Notes: generated by a model not told the origin, from the letters alone. A DNA stretch of 64,000 nucleotides from JAXGXT01 sp040772665 (GCA_040772665.1 JAXGXT010000006.1:62001-126000), one strand, 5' to 3'. Shown: positions 53,263-62,893, counted from the stretch's first letter. Numbers and translations: made by a program.

Positions 53263-54102
53263 TTATCTGGAACTTTTAATAAACTTTCCTTCTTCAAGCT
53301 CTTTAAACGCAAGGGAAAGCTCTTCTTTTGTGTTCATTACAATAGGGCCGCCCCAAGCAATCGGCTCTTTAAGCGGTTTGCCTGATAAAAACATAAACCT
53401 AAGCTCACTGTTTTCCTTTGCAGACACTGAGATATAATCGCCTGCACCAAAAATAACGGCAGTTTTTTCGTCTATGTAGCTGTCGTTGATTTTCCCATCA
53501 CCCTCTATAAGAAAAATAAATGCATTTTCATCAAAAGCCGTAGGTATCTCTATGGTCTTTCCTTTTTCAAGATGAACATCATAAATCGAGGCTTGAATAT
53601 GGTCAGGCTTTACACCTTCTTTATCTTCAAACTTTCCCGAGATAATTCTTACTACTCCCCCGTCAACTTTTACTAAAGGAATCATTTCTTTTGTTATGCT
53701 TAAATAAGAAGGCTCTGTCATTTTTTCAGCTTTAGGAAGATTAAGCCAAATCTGGAGTCCTAACATCCGCTTAGAAGCCTTTGGCATTTCTTGATGAAGT
53801 ATTCCGTTTCCTGCACTCATCCATTGACTTTCGCCCTCACGAATTACATCTTTGTTTCCCAGGCTGTCCTCATGTTCAATACTTCCTGATATAAGGTATG
53901 TTATGGTTTCTATGCCCCTGTGAGGATGCATTGGAAAGCCGGCAGTATAATCTTGTGCATTATAGGAATCAAAAGAATCCAACAATAAAAACGGATCAAA
54001 ATCTTCGGCATCACGTTTTCCAAGAACTCTTATTAAATGAACTCCTGCACCGTCGATTGCCTTTTCTCCCCTAACGGTTTTTATAATCTCTCTTTTTTTC
54101 AT
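53263..54102 (-). CDS. Pirin family protein
   Basis: This protein of about 279 residues has the bicupin fold of pirins. The N-terminal cupin metal site is in AGFPMHPHRGIETITYLISG and GHGEH-like ISGSIEHEDSLGNKDVIREG, with QWMSAGNGILHQEMP following. ATG at 54102 follows AAAAGGGGCGATATGT; the longer reading to 54180 is not supported. Pirins act as quercetinases or redox-sensitive cofactors; the role here is unknown. The gene is single and upstream of nothing coding in its direction. Confidence 0.9.
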   Translation of the reverse strand: MKKREIIKTVRGEKAIDGAGVHLIRVLGKRDAEDFDPFLLLDSFDSYNAQDYTAGFPMHPHRGIETITYLISGSIEHEDSLGNKDVIREGESQWMSAGNGILHQEMPKASKRMLGLQIWLNLPKAEKMTEPSYLSITKEMIPLVKVDGGVVRIISGKFEDKEGVKPDHIQASIYDVHLEKGKTIEIPTAFDENAFIFLIEGDGKINDSYIDEKTAVIFGAGDYISVSAKENSELRFMFLSGKPLKEPIAWGGPIVMNTKEELSLAFKELEEGKFIKSSR

Positions 54103-54252
54103 ACATATCGCCCCTTTTCTTATAATATAAACTATTGGGAAACGCCTATACTTGCAAAATAATATAGATATACTTTTCATTAAAGTATATCAGAAAAACA
54201 GCCTGTTATAAACACAAATTGTCTGCAATCTTTATAATCGGCAAAATAAAAA

Positions 54253-54291
54253 ATCCGGCATAAATGATTATAAAAATCTTTTATACCGGAT
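54253..54291 (-). terminator. Terminator of the acetate transporter gene
   Basis: ATCCGGCATAAA-type arm (54253 on) pairs with TTTATACCGGAT (ends 54291), with one G-U/mismatch. It lies 18 bp after the stop and is followed on the minus strand by TTTTTTATTTTG. Confidence 0.75.
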
Positions 54292-54308
54292 CTTGATTTA
54301 AATTTAAG

Positions 54309-54920
54309 TTATTTCCCTGCCGCAAAAATGCCCATTGGCTTTCCAATTGGAAGAAACTCTCCCCCAAAATGATTGTTAAGCACATTGGCACCTGCCGCAT
54401 AAAATGATAAAAGAGCAATAACAATTTCGCTCCATGCAGCAATGTTGTGGAACATGGTATGTATAGCACCTTCACTAACGAAAGAACTTACTGCAAGACC
54501 TATAAACAACACATCAATCAAAACAAATATTGAAAACAAAACTTTATTGGTTTCTGTTGCACCAATTGTAAGAAATATGCTTAAAAAAAGATATCCTAAA
54601 AATGCCATACCAAGCTGACTTGTGTCTGCACTTTCCTGTAATGCCATTCCAAAAGTTCCAAGGTTAATAAGCCAAGAAATTGCCATTGCAAACCAGAAAA
54701 ATCCATAGGCACAAAAAGCTGTGGCCCCGAATACATTTCCTTTTTTATAGTCCAGAAATCCGGCTATAATTTGTGCAGTTGCACCTAAAAAAACCGCCCA
54801 CGGTATTATATAGGCAACTCCGTTTGTGATTCCAAGCTTTTGGCTTGAGGCAACAAATGTTACCATAGCAAGGCCAAACAACCCAAGCGCAGACGGGTCT
54901 GCATGTGTTTTTTCAGACAT
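54309..54920 (-). CDS. Acetate/succinate uptake protein (GPR1/FUN34/YaaH family)
   Basis: This 203-residue protein has six membrane helices typical of the AceTr (SatP/YaaH) family. The signature N-P-[AV]-P-[LF]-G-L-x-[GSA]-F near the start appears here as ADPSALGLFGLAMVTFVASS, with D in place of N. GFFWFAMAISWLINLG and AAWSEIVIALLSFYAAGAN are later family segments. It moves acetate or succinate with protons. ATG at 54920 follows AAAGGAGATGTATT. It stands alone. Confidence 0.9.
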   Translation of the reverse strand: MSEKTHADPSALGLFGLAMVTFVASSQKLGITNGVAYIIPWAVFLGATAQIIAGFLDYKKGNVFGATAFCAYGFFWFAMAISWLINLGTFGMALQESADTSQLGMAFLGYLFLSIFLTIGATETNKVLFSIFVLIDVLFIGLAVSSFVSEGAIHTMFHNIAAWSEIVIALLSFYAAGANVLNNHFGGEFLPIGKPMGIFAAGK

Positions 54921-55084
54921 AATACATCTCCTTTTTTCTATTTGTTTTTTTATAAATACATGTCATTATACCAAATGCATTAAAGCACGTCAACTCTTGT
55001 CGATAAAGTTTTTGCTGTTTATTCTGAAATGCAGAAAACTTTGTTTTTATTTTATACAAAAGATGTAAACCCATAATCTTAAAA

Positions 55085-55126
55085 GGAAACACTGATTGTT
55101 GTTTTTTAAATATAATCAGTGTTTCC
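55085..55126. terminator. Terminator after panC
   Basis: GGAAACACTGATT (55085-55097) and AATCAGTGTTTCC (55114-55126) are perfect 13-bp arms. T-rich sequence lies within the loop and after the arm, so it is a moderate terminator. It is 26 bp after the panC stop. Confidence 0.7.
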
Positions 55127-55151
55127 CAAATGTTTAATCTCTCTAAAATTT

Positions 55152-55994
55152 TCAGCTTTTGAATAAAAAGTTATCAATCAGCCTTGTGCTTCCTATGAAC
55201 ACAGCCATAGCCACTAAAACATCGCCCTCAATATGGTCTATTTTTTGAAGCGTAGATATATCAACTGCTTCAATATAATCTATTTTAGCCATAGGCTCTT
55301 CTAAAACACAGGCTTTCATGGCATCAATTACTGTGGATACTCGTTTTTCGCCCCCAACAAGCATGGCTTTTCCAATTTCCATACTCTTTATTAAAACAAG
55401 AGCCGCCTGCCTCTCTTCGGCATTAAGATTAGAATTTCGTGAACTCATGGCAAGACCGTCACTTTCACGAACAATGGGGCATCCAACTACCTCAATGTTA
55501 AAATTTAAATCCCTTACCATCTGCTTAATAACAGCAAGCTGCTGTGCATCCTTTTCACCAAAATATGCTTTATCAGGAGTTATAATATTAAACAACTTTG
55601 AAACAACAGTGCATACTCCCCTAAAATGATTCGGCCTGTTTTTGCCGCACAATTCTTCCGTAAGAACAGTCATGTCCACAAATGAGCAAAAACCTTGAGG
55701 ATACATTTCTAAAGGCTGAGGATTAAAAATTAAATCCACGCCTTTTTCCTCACACATCTTCATATCTCTTTCCAAATCCCTTGGATATTTATCAAGGTCT
55801 TCATTTGGGCCAAACTGTGTTGGATTTACAAAAATGCTTACTATAATCTTGTCATTTTCTTTTGCTTTTTCAATTAAACTTAAATGCCCCTCATGAAGAT
55901 AACCCATGGTGGGAACCAAGCCTATTGTAAGACCTTCTGTCTGCCACTTTTTTATATAACCCCTAACTTCATCAACTGTTTTTACAACTTTCAT
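55152..55994 (-). CDS. panC: Pantothenate synthetase
   Basis: PanC joins pantoate and beta-alanine with ATP to make pantothenate. The 280-residue protein has the HIGH-like motif LVPTMGYLHEGHLSLI, a second ATP-site stretch FGEKDAQQLAVIKQMV, and the KMSKS-like MSSRNSNLNAEER. ATG at 55994 is preferred over the TTG at 56003 because GGGAAGTTGGGGAAA precedes it. It follows the radical SAM gene by 26 bp, so the two are probably cotranscribed. panB and panD are not in the window. Confidence 0.96.
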   Translation of the reverse strand: MKVVKTVDEVRGYIKKWQTEGLTIGLVPTMGYLHEGHLSLIEKAKENDKIIVSIFVNPTQFGPNEDLDKYPRDLERDMKMCEEKGVDLIFNPQPLEMYPQGFCSFVDMTVLTEELCGKNRPNHFRGVCTVVSKLFNIITPDKAYFGEKDAQQLAVIKQMVRDLNFNIEVVGCPIVRESDGLAMSSRNSNLNAEERQAALVLIKSMEIGKAMLVGGEKRVSTVIDAMKACVLEEPMAKIDYIEAVDISTLQKIDHIEGDVLVAMAVFIGSTRLIDNFLFKS

Positions 55995-56020
55995 TTTCCC
56001 CAACTTCCCTTCTTAAAAGG

Positions 56021-57145
56021 CTAAAAAATCATTTCCCCAGCCCTGTACTCTTTTGGCAGTTCTTCTTCTGCCAGAAACTTAAAACCTTCATCTCTAAGTA
56101 TTGGCAAAAACACCTCATATGGTATTCTTGCAAACTCCATGGAATAATCACTTGAGCCAAACCAGCCCCCCTCTTTGCTGTTTAAGTTCAAACTTCTTGC
56201 AAACTTTGTGTAGTTAGAGCAATCATGGACAGACAAATCCCAAGTTTCATCTGACGCAATTTTCATAAACTTCAATGTCAGTTCTCTGCTCCAAACAGGA
56301 GAAATATATCCATGCCTTGAAATATACATGTTTTCTCCAAAATAATTATCTATATTATTAGGGTTTAAATGCAGCTCGGCACAATTTATAAAATCAAGAC
56401 CTGTGTTTAAAATACTTTCTTTTTTCTTGAAAAATTCTTGATAAAATTCAGGCGTCATCGGTGTTTCAATGCCAACATTTTTAATATATTTCTTCGCCAA
56501 AGCAATGTTTTCAATTACTTTATCCGAACAGTTTGAGGCCCCAAGATTAAACCTGATTTCATCAAGACCCGCCTCGCCTAAAGCCTTTAAATTTTCTTCT
56601 GTTGCCAAAAGACCGTTTGTGTAAAGATGCTGATGTATGCCTGCATTTTTAAATTTCTTAATAATGCCATAATACTTTTCTATTTCCATAAAAGGCTCTA
56701 AATAAACATAAGAAACTCCAGTAGGTTTATTGGGCATTGTAAGAAGTAAGTCAATATCCTTTTCATAAAACTTTGTTCCCCCAATTTCCCACATGCCCTC
56801 TCCAACAGGAGGAATTTCGTCAAGTTCTCCGTAATTATAGCAAAACTTACACTCTATATTGCATTTGTTTGTTTTTCTGATTGCACTTAAGCCTGTCCCC
56901 AATAAACACGAGCGGCATCCTTTTGCAAACTTTTCTTGACTGCCTACATAATATGTTCTGTTTTCCAATGTTTTTAAATTTTTTATTTCCGCCATAAGCT
57001 TTTCATTTCTGTAATCAACCGCTTCTTCAATTTGAGCAAAAACAGCATATGTAATTTCCTGCTGTTTTACCATCAGTTTCTCATCTTCAGGCAAAGCAGA
57101 AAAAAATTCAAACCATGTAAGTGCATCTTTTTTGGAAATCTTCAT
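56021..57145 (-). CDS. Radical SAM protein upstream of panC
   Basis: This 374-residue protein has a radical SAM motif C-x3-C-x2-C in KTNKCNIECKFCYNYGELDE (about 93-102) preceded by a second cysteine pair CRSCLLG (about 78-81) that could hold part of an auxiliary cluster. The middle carries GVSYVYLEPFMEIEKYYGII and HLYTNGLLATEENLKALGEA, the radical SAM core. The C-terminus ends RAGEMIF. ATG at 57145 follows AAACGGAGGAAATTTA. I do not recognise the subfamily. Its place before panC hints at a modification or a metabolic step, but no link is shown. Confidence 0.85.
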   Translation of the reverse strand: MKISKKDALTWFEFFSALPEDEKLMVKQQEITYAVFAQIEEAVDYRNEKLMAEIKNLKTLENRTYYVGSQEKFAKGCRSCLLGTGLSAIRKTNKCNIECKFCYNYGELDEIPPVGEGMWEIGGTKFYEKDIDLLLTMPNKPTGVSYVYLEPFMEIEKYYGIIKKFKNAGIHQHLYTNGLLATEENLKALGEAGLDEIRFNLGASNCSDKVIENIALAKKYIKNVGIETPMTPEFYQEFFKKKESILNTGLDFINCAELHLNPNNIDNYFGENMYISRHGYISPVWSRELTLKFMKIASDETWDLSVHDCSNYTKFARSLNLNSKEGGWFGSSDYSMEFARIPYEVFLPILRDEGFKFLAEEELPKEYRAGEMIF

Positions 57146-57159
57146 TAAATTTCCTCCGT

Positions 57160-57404
57160 TTCTTTAATAAGTTCAAAACTTTGATTTACTTGCTGATAAA
57201 TACAACAAGGGTTTCAACCTTGACCCATAACGCAAAACATTCTCTTTGCCAAAACATTGTTTTAAACCATGAAATTAATTTATAAACTAATTAATTCACA
57301 GCAAAACAATATTTCTCAAAAATCGAATAAATATGCGGTTTTAATCGGTTCAAGGATGAAACCCTTGCAAAATTTGGGGCAAGTCCCAAAGTTTTAGTTT
57401 TTCT
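57160..57404. repeat. Degenerate family A remnant
   Basis: The gap between the radical SAM gene and the ABC operon has CAAGGGTTTCAACCTTGACCC near 57205, ATATGCGGTTTTAATCGG near 57330, and GGGGCAAGTCCCAAAG near 57376. These are pieces of the family A unit with the stems partly lost and foreign AT-rich sequence between them. No coding frame is supported. Confidence 0.6.
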
Positions 57405-58151
57405 TTACAGCACCTTTGCCAAAAAGCTTTTTAATCTTTCGCTTTTAGGGTTTTTAAAAATTTCATTTGGTGTGCCTTCTTCTACAATCCTGCCCCCGTC
57501 AACAAAAATAACTCTTGATGCAACCTCCTTGGCAAACCCCATTTCATGGGTAACAACAACCATAGTCATTTTTTCTTTGGCAAGGTCTTTCATTACCTCC
57601 AAAACCTCTCCAACCATTTCCGGGTCAAGGGCGCTTGTTGGCTCATCAAAAAGCATAACCTCAGGATTCATGGATAACGCCCTTACAATGGCAACCCTTT
57701 GTTTCTGTCCTCCGCTAAGCTGGTTAGGATATGAGTCTGCCTTGTTTTCCAAGCCTACTCTTTTTAAAAGACTCATGGCACGTTCTTTTGCCTGTTCGTT
57801 TTTTACTCCCTGAAGCTTTACCGGAGCTATCATCATATTTTTTAACACAGACATATGAGGAAAAAGATTAAAATGCTGAAAAACCATGCCCATTTTTTGT
57901 CTGTGTTTATTTATATCAACATTCTTATCGGTAAGGTTTGAATTTTCAAATATTATACTTCCGCCTGTAGGCTCTTCCAAAAGATTTAAACACCTTAGAA
58001 AAGTAGATTTTCCTGAACCGGAAGGCCCTATTACAACAACAACTTCGCCTTTTTTAATTTCGGCATCAATTCCGTCTAAGGCCTTTATCTCACCTTTTCC
58101 AAAATGTTTTTTAAGATTCGAAACTTTAATAATCACATTTTCATCTGTCAT
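57405..58151 (-). CDS. Polar amino acid ABC transporter ATP-binding protein
   Basis: This 248-residue ATPase of the GlnQ/HisP type energises amino-acid uptake. Walker A is GPSGSGKSTFLR (about 38-49), the ABC signature LSGGQKQRVAIVRALS follows, and Walker B is EVMLFDEPTSALDPEM with the switch His in VVVTHEMGFAKEV. It overlaps the permease gene by 11 bp (58141-58151) and is last in an operon of three: binding protein, permease, ATPase. The substrate (glutamine, arginine, cystine or other polar amino acid) is not determined. Confidence 0.96.
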   Translation of the reverse strand: MTDENVIIKVSNLKKHFGKGEIKALDGIDAEIKKGEVVVVIGPSGSGKSTFLRCLNLLEEPTGGSIIFENSNLTDKNVDINKHRQKMGMVFQHFNLFPHMSVLKNMMIAPVKLQGVKNEQAKERAMSLLKRVGLENKADSYPNQLSGGQKQRVAIVRALSMNPEVMLFDEPTSALDPEMVGEVLEVMKDLAKEKMTMVVVTHEMGFAKEVASRVIFVDGGRIVEEGTPNEIFKNPKSERLKSFLAKVL

Positions 58152-58839
58152 TGCTTCTCAATCTCCTTTCAAGCTTTCCAACAAGGGCTGAGAGAATAAC
58201 CACCAGCAAAAGATAAATAAGAGCAACTGCAATTAAAGGCATAAAAGGGTCATAAGTTCTTCCCCTTATTATATCTCCGCCTTTTGTCAGGTCTTGAATT
58301 GTGATATATCCTGCCACTGAGGTTTCTTTTAAAAGCACAATAAACTCATTGGCAAGGGAGGGAAGAATGTTTTTGAAAGCCTGAGGCAAAACTATGTACC
58401 ACATTGTTTGAGCGTAGTTAAAACCAAGACTTCTTCCCGCTTCAAACTGTCCGTTATCAATGCTCATAATTCCCGAACGTGCTATTTCGGCAACGTACGC
58501 ACCGCTGTTTATTCCAAAGGCAATAATGGCAACAAAAACAGGACTTATTTTCGAGCTTGCATATATTACATAATAAATTATCATAAGCTGAACAATAACA
58601 GGCGTTCCTCTTATAACAGTAAGGTATATTTTACACAAAAAACTTGCAATTTTAAACTTGCCTGTTTTGTCATTTGTGGAACGTATTATGGCAACAACAA
58701 AACCAAGAATTATGCCTATTATAACTGCAAAAAAGGTTATTTGAAGAGTAATCCCTAACCCCTCGGTTATAAACTTCCATCTATTATCTTGTATAAAGTT
58801 TGTATAAAACCTAAGCTTAAAATTGCTCATAGCAGTCAT
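58141..58839 (-). CDS. Polar amino acid ABC transporter permease
   Basis: This protein of about 232 residues has five membrane helices and the EAA loop EAGRSLGFNYAQTMWYIVLP, typical of HisMQ-type permeases, plus AFKNILPSLANEFIVLLKET. ATG at 58839 is preferred because GAAAGGAATTTTACT precedes it; the longer frame to 58896 starts without a ribosome site. It is the middle gene of the amino-acid importer, after a 200-bp gap that contains a hairpin. Confidence 0.94.
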   Translation of the reverse strand: MTAMSNFKLRFYTNFIQDNRWKFITEGLGITLQITFFAVIIGIILGFVVAIIRSTNDKTGKFKIASFLCKIYLTVIRGTPVIVQLMIIYYVIYASSKISPVFVAIIAFGINSGAYVAEIARSGIMSIDNGQFEAGRSLGFNYAQTMWYIVLPQAFKNILPSLANEFIVLLKETSVAGYITIQDLTKGGDIIRGRTYDPFMPLIAVALIYLLLVVILSALVGKLERRLRSNDR

Positions 58840-58972
58840 AGTAAAATTCCTTTCAAAATGGTTTAAGCTAATAAACTTTTTAAAAAAGCGGAACAAAAAT
58901 TTTTAATGGCTATACAGTAATATTAAAAACAAATTTCATAAACCATGTAAAAACCTGCTTTTTAAAACAAAG

Positions 58973-59012
58973 TGCTGACAAGGAAGCCCTCAAAATCTTG
59001 CCTTTGTCAGCA
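58973..59012 (-). terminator. Intercistronic hairpin between binding protein and permease genes
   Basis: TGCTGACAAGG (58973-58983) pairs with CCTTTGTCAGCA (59001-59012) with one bulge. On the minus strand it lies 30 bp after the binding protein stop and is followed by an imperfect T-rich tail. Such partial terminators keep the binding protein more abundant than the membrane parts. Confidence 0.6.
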
Positions 59013-59041
59013 TCATTAAATAAACTTCGTTTTTTAACTAA

Positions 59042-59830
59042 TTATTCTGCACTAATGTATTTATCAAGTATTTCCTGCACAGTGCCATCTTCTGTAAGTT
59101 CTTTAAGTGCGGCATTTATCTTTTCTAAAAGTTCTTCATTATCCTTTGCAAGAGCTATTGCATAATCTTCAACAACATATTCTGTGGGAAGAATTATAAG
59201 ACCCTCGTTTTGTTCAACAAAAACTTGGGCAGGCTCTCTGTCTATAACAACTGCATCAGCCTTGCCTTGGGAAAGTGCAAGCACAGCATCTGTGCCTTTG
59301 CTGTAACGCTGAACGTCTGCATCAGGAAAATCGTCGCTTACAAAAATATCGCCTGTTGTGTTTTCCTGAACTCCAATGGATTTATCCGCCAAGTCATCGG
59401 CAGAAACAATTGAAGAACCCTCTTTAACAATTATAACCTGATATCCTGTCGCATAGCTGTCAGAAAAACTAACATTAACAAGTCTGTCCTCTGTTACAGT
59501 CATTCCCGCCATACCAATGTCAGCTTTTCCGCTTTTTACAGCCGCAACAATAGAACCAAACTCCATATCGGAAATCTCAAGCTCCATACCTAACTTTTCC
59601 GCAATCTTTTCTGCAATTTCAGCATCAATTCCTACAATTTTACCACCCTCATAAAATTCATAAGGAGGAAAAGCTGCATTTGTAGCCATAACAAGCTTTC
59701 CGTTTCCTTGCGGAGAGGCTTGTGTTGAGCCTTCCGGCGGTGCCTCTGGTGCAGGTTTTGGAGTGCATCCAACGGAAAACAACATTGTGCAAGCAATTAC
59801 TGCTGAAAGTATTTTACCTTTAAGTTTCAT
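59042..59830 (-). CDS. Polar amino acid ABC transporter binding lipoprotein
   Basis: This protein of about 262 residues has a lipoprotein signal (ACTMLFSVGC with the Cys near residue 22), a Pro/Ser-rich linker and a family 3 binding fold: LVMATNAAFPPYEFYEGGKI and GIDAEIAEKIAEKLGMELEI, and KADIGMAGMTVTEDRLVNVS. ATG at 59830 follows AAAAGGAGAATTTTTA; the ATG at 59854 lies before this site and is not preferred. It begins the amino-acid importer operon. A long AT palindrome lies immediately upstream. Confidence 0.94.
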   Translation of the reverse strand: MKLKGKILSAVIACTMLFSVGCTPKPAPEAPPEGSTQASPQGNGKLVMATNAAFPPYEFYEGGKIVGIDAEIAEKIAEKLGMELEISDMEFGSIVAAVKSGKADIGMAGMTVTEDRLVNVSFSDSYATGYQVIIVKEGSSIVSADDLADKSIGVQENTTGDIFVSDDFPDADVQRYSKGTDAVLALSQGKADAVVIDREPAQVFVEQNEGLIILPTEYVVEDYAIALAKDNEELLEKINAALKELTEDGTVQEILDKYISAE

Positions 59831-59852
59831 TAAAAATTCTCCTTTTGTTTTC

Positions 59853-59893
59853 ATAATTAATTAATTGTTCTATATATATAATTAATTAATTAT
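59853..59893. promoter_or_regulatory. 14-bp AT-only inverted repeat upstream of the binding protein gene
   Basis: ATAATTAATTAATT (59853-59866) and AATTAATTAATTAT (59880-59893) are perfect arms with a 13-bp spacer, about 23 bp before the start codon. The TATGAATAATTATGTATAA-like sequence just upstream (minus strand) recalls ArgR half-sites, but the match is weak. Confidence 0.4.
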
Positions 59894-60032
59894 ACATAAT
59901 TATTCATATAAAATCAATATAATTTCTAACAAAAAGTATAATTCCAGCCTTGTGTTACAATTATACATAACCGCTATGCATATATATTCATTACAACTTT
60001 ATCAATTTCTTTAAAACTTCTGCGTATTTCTA

Positions 60033-62678
60033 TTACATCCACTCTTTAAACTTTTCAATATATATCTTTTTTATAAGCTCCACACAAATCAAGTATCCAA
60101 CTAAAATTCCTATAAGCCAAGGTATAAATCTAAAAGGCAGACGCATCATGTCAAGACCAACTGAAAAATCAGTAAACCCTATAAGAAAAGCTACAATCAG
60201 CACTGCAAAGGTTGATATAAATAAAGGCATTGAAGGCATACTTTGTAAAAAAGGAATCTTTGAAGTTCTTATCATGTGTATAACAAGAACTTGAGATACA
60301 GTTCCAAAAACAAACCAGCCGCACTGGAACAATGGAGAAAGCTCTGTGGTGTTAGCACCTATTGCCCACCACATAACAACAAAACATAAAATATCAAACA
60401 CAGAGCTTACAGGCCCAAGCACAGCCATAAAGGTCTTAATTGATTTTGTTTCCCATTTACGTGGTTTTTTAAGATATTCCGGATCTACGCTGTCAAAAGG
60501 TATACCCATTTGAGAAAAATCACACAAAAGATTTTGTGTTAATATCTGCACAGGAAGCATAGGCAAAAAGGGAAGAAATATACTGGCAATAATAACAGAA
60601 ATCATGTTTCCAAAATTACCGCTGGCAGCCATTTTTATATATTTAATTATGTTTCCAAAGGTGCGTCGTCCTTCTATAACACCTTTTTCAAGAACCATTA
60701 AATCTTTTTTTAATAAAATTATATCAGCCGTTTCTTTGGCAATGTCAACAGCAGTGTCAACAGAAATACCCACGTCCGCCTGACGCAGCGGAGGTGCATC
60801 ATTAATTCCATCCCCCATATATCCAACTGTATGCCCAGCACTTTGGAATGCTTTAACAACTCTTTCCTTTTGTGAGGGTGATAGCTTTGCAAACAAATCG
60901 CAAACTTTAACAGCCTCTAATAAAGCATCATCATCCATACTTTCCACATCACGCCCCGTTAAAAGGTTTGAGGTGTTAACGCCAACTTTGGAGCAAACCT
61001 TTACAGCCACTCCCTCACTGTCTCCCGTAAGAACCACAGTTCTTACACCATGCTCATCCAAAGCGGCAATTGCAGCCTTGGCACTTTCTTTAGGAGGGTC
61101 AAGAAAACCGACAAAACCAATAAGAACCATATCCCTTTCATCATCCACACCGAAAACGCCGCTTCCCGGAACCCTGTTTTTCTGTGCAACGGCAATCATC
61201 CTTAAACCGTCAGAGTTATGCTTTTCATATATTTCAAGGGCTAAAGCCTTTGTTTCATCATTCATGGGCAAAACTTCGCCTTCAATTTCCATAAAAGAAG
61301 AAATTTCAATCATTTCTTCCACAGCACCCTTTGTTATAAGCTGACGTTTTCCCGTTTTGTCTTCTAAAACAACACTCATTCTTCTTCGGGAAAAATCAAA
61401 GGGAATTTCATCTACACAAGTATAAAAATTAAGTATATCTTCAAGCTGGTTCTGCTCTGCTCTGTTGATTATTGCCATGTCAATAAGATTTTTTAGGCCT
61501 GTTTGAAAAGAGCTGTTTAAATAGGCATGGCGCAATATTCTGCTGTCATCCTCGCCTTTTAAATTCATATATTTTTCAAGAACAATTTTATCATCTGTCA
61601 ATGTTCCTGTTTTGTCTGTGCAAAGCACATCCATTTCACCAAAGGTTTGTATAGCGCCAAGAGTTCTCACAATAACCTTATGCCGTGACATTGAAACAGC
61701 ACCCTTTGCCAAGGTTGATGTCATAATCACAGGCAGCATTTCAGGGGTTAAACCAACTGCCACACTTATGGAAAAAAGCAGCGCACTTGACCAATCTCCT
61801 TTTATAAGTGAATTAATTAAAAACACAATGGGAACCATTATAAGCATCATACGAATAAGAAGTTTGCTTACAGAATCAACACCTCTTTCGAAGCTGTTTT
61901 TTCCTCTGTCTCCCGATAAGGTTTTTGCCATAGAGCCGAAATATGTGTCGTTGCCTATTGCAAGAGCAATTGCAAGGGCACTTCCGCTTACTATGTTGGA
62001 GCCCATAAAACCAATATTTGGCAAATCAGTAATTCCATCATCAGTGTTTTTTCCCATTTGGTTGAATTTTTCCACAGGATTGGATTCTCCGGTTAGGGCC
62101 GCTTGGGCAATAAAAGTATCTTTTGTTGTTAAAAACCGCACATCCGCAGGAAGCATATCCCCGGCGGAAAGACGTATAATATCACCTGAAACAACATCCT
62201 CCATAGGAATTTGAACTAACTCTCCATCTCTATATACATCAGCCATATTGGAAATCATTTTTGAAAGTTTTTCTGCCGCTGCGTTTGATTTTTCACCTTG
62301 TATAAAGGCAACCATCCCCGAAAGTATAACCAAGGCCAAAATTATAACAACTGTAAAATAATCAGGCTTCGACGAAGCAATAACATCTGTAAAATAAGTA
62401 ATGGCTGCAATAAGAAGCAAAATCATGTTAAATGGATTTATAACAGCTTCTTTAAGCCTGTGGAGTGTTGTGTTTTTATTTCCAACAGTAATTATATTTT
62501 TTCCAAGTTCAGCTTGACGTTTTTCAGCATCTTCTTCTCCAAGCCCAGATATTTCGGATGAAAGTTCCTCAAAAAGCTTTTCTTCTGTTAAAAATGCAAA
62601 GTAACGAAGTTTTTCCTCCGTATTATCTTTATTTTTTTTAATTTCATTGTCCAATCTTTTTTTGTTAATAAAATTCAT
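60033..62678 (-). CDS. mgtA: Magnesium-importing P-type ATPase (P3B type)
   Basis: MgtA brings Mg2+ into the cell at the cost of ATP. The 881-residue length is normal. A cytosolic N-terminus is followed by the first membrane pair after LKEAVINPFNMILLLIAAIT. The actuator has IAQAALTGESNPVEKF, and the phosphorylation site is LCTDKTGTLTDDKIV. The nucleotide domain leads to GYMGDGINDAPPLRQADVGI. The last helices include AASGNFGNMISVIIASIFLP, in which N-F-G-N is typical of the Mg2+ subgroup. ATG at 62678 is preferred because AAAGGA lies 11 bp upstream. A leader ORF, a terminator hairpin and a possible sensor hairpin precede it, suggesting attenuation control. Confidence 0.95.
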   Translation of the reverse strand: MNFINKKRLDNEIKKNKDNTEEKLRYFAFLTEEKLFEELSSEISGLGEEDAEKRQAELGKNIITVGNKNTTLHRLKEAVINPFNMILLLIAAITYFTDVIASSKPDYFTVVIILALVILSGMVAFIQGEKSNAAAEKLSKMISNMADVYRDGELVQIPMEDVVSGDIIRLSAGDMLPADVRFLTTKDTFIAQAALTGESNPVEKFNQMGKNTDDGITDLPNIGFMGSNIVSGSALAIALAIGNDTYFGSMAKTLSGDRGKNSFERGVDSVSKLLIRMMLIMVPIVFLINSLIKGDWSSALLFSISVAVGLTPEMLPVIMTSTLAKGAVSMSRHKVIVRTLGAIQTFGEMDVLCTDKTGTLTDDKIVLEKYMNLKGEDDSRILRHAYLNSSFQTGLKNLIDMAIINRAEQNQLEDILNFYTCVDEIPFDFSRRRMSVVLEDKTGKRQLITKGAVEEMIEISSFMEIEGEVLPMNDETKALALEIYEKHNSDGLRMIAVAQKNRVPGSGVFGVDDERDMVLIGFVGFLDPPKESAKAAIAALDEHGVRTVVLTGDSEGVAVKVCSKVGVNTSNLLTGRDVESMDDDALLEAVKVCDLFAKLSPSQKERVVKAFQSAGHTVGYMGDGINDAPPLRQADVGISVDTAVDIAKETADIILLKKDLMVLEKGVIEGRRTFGNIIKYIKMAASGNFGNMISVIIASIFLPFLPMLPVQILTQNLLCDFSQMGIPFDSVDPEYLKKPRKWETKSIKTFMAVLGPVSSVFDILCFVVMWWAIGANTTELSPLFQCGWFVFGTVSQVLVIHMIRTSKIPFLQSMPSMPLFISTFAVLIVAFLIGFTDFSVGLDMMRLPFRFIPWLIGILVGYLICVELIKKIYIEKFKEWM

Positions 62679-62731
62679 AAAAACCATTCCTTTCTTTTTT
62701 AAATTTATTAAAGGAAATATAGTTTAAAAAT

Positions 62732-62755
62732 AAAAAAACCGTCTTAAAAGACGGT
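62732..62755 (-). terminator. Terminator/attenuator hairpin overlapping the leader ORF end, before mgtA
   Basis: On the minus strand ACCGTC-TTTTAA-GACGGT is followed by T7. The stop codon of the leader ORF (62744-62746) lies inside the hairpin loop, so a translating ribosome there would cover it. It is about 55 bp before mgtA. Confidence 0.8.
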
Positions 62756-62893
62756 AATAGACACACAGAAAATCAGCCCATCATAACGAATGTATAATGG
62801 ACAATAACCTGCGGCAAAAGCACCGTCATATTTGTCTATATTCCCATATTGATATTTGAAGTTTCTATTCAAACTTCGAGGCTGGTCATCCAT
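62744..62893 (-). CDS. Leader ORF of mgtA (49 residues)
   Basis: This 49-residue ORF starts at ATG 62893 after a strong site, AAAGGGAGTGATATA. It begins MDDQPRSLNRNFKYQYGNID and ends CVSITVF, with its stop inside the attenuator hairpin. It does not resemble a known protein. Position between an apparent promoter (63022-63050) and mgtA, and overlap with the terminator, are typical of regulatory leader peptides such as MgtL. The start MDDQP has acidic residues before a proline, as in leader peptides that destabilise ribosomes at low Mg2+, which is inference. Confidence 0.65.
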   Translation of the reverse strand: MDDQPRSLNRNFKYQYGNIDKYDGAFAAGYCPLYIRYDGLIFCVSITVF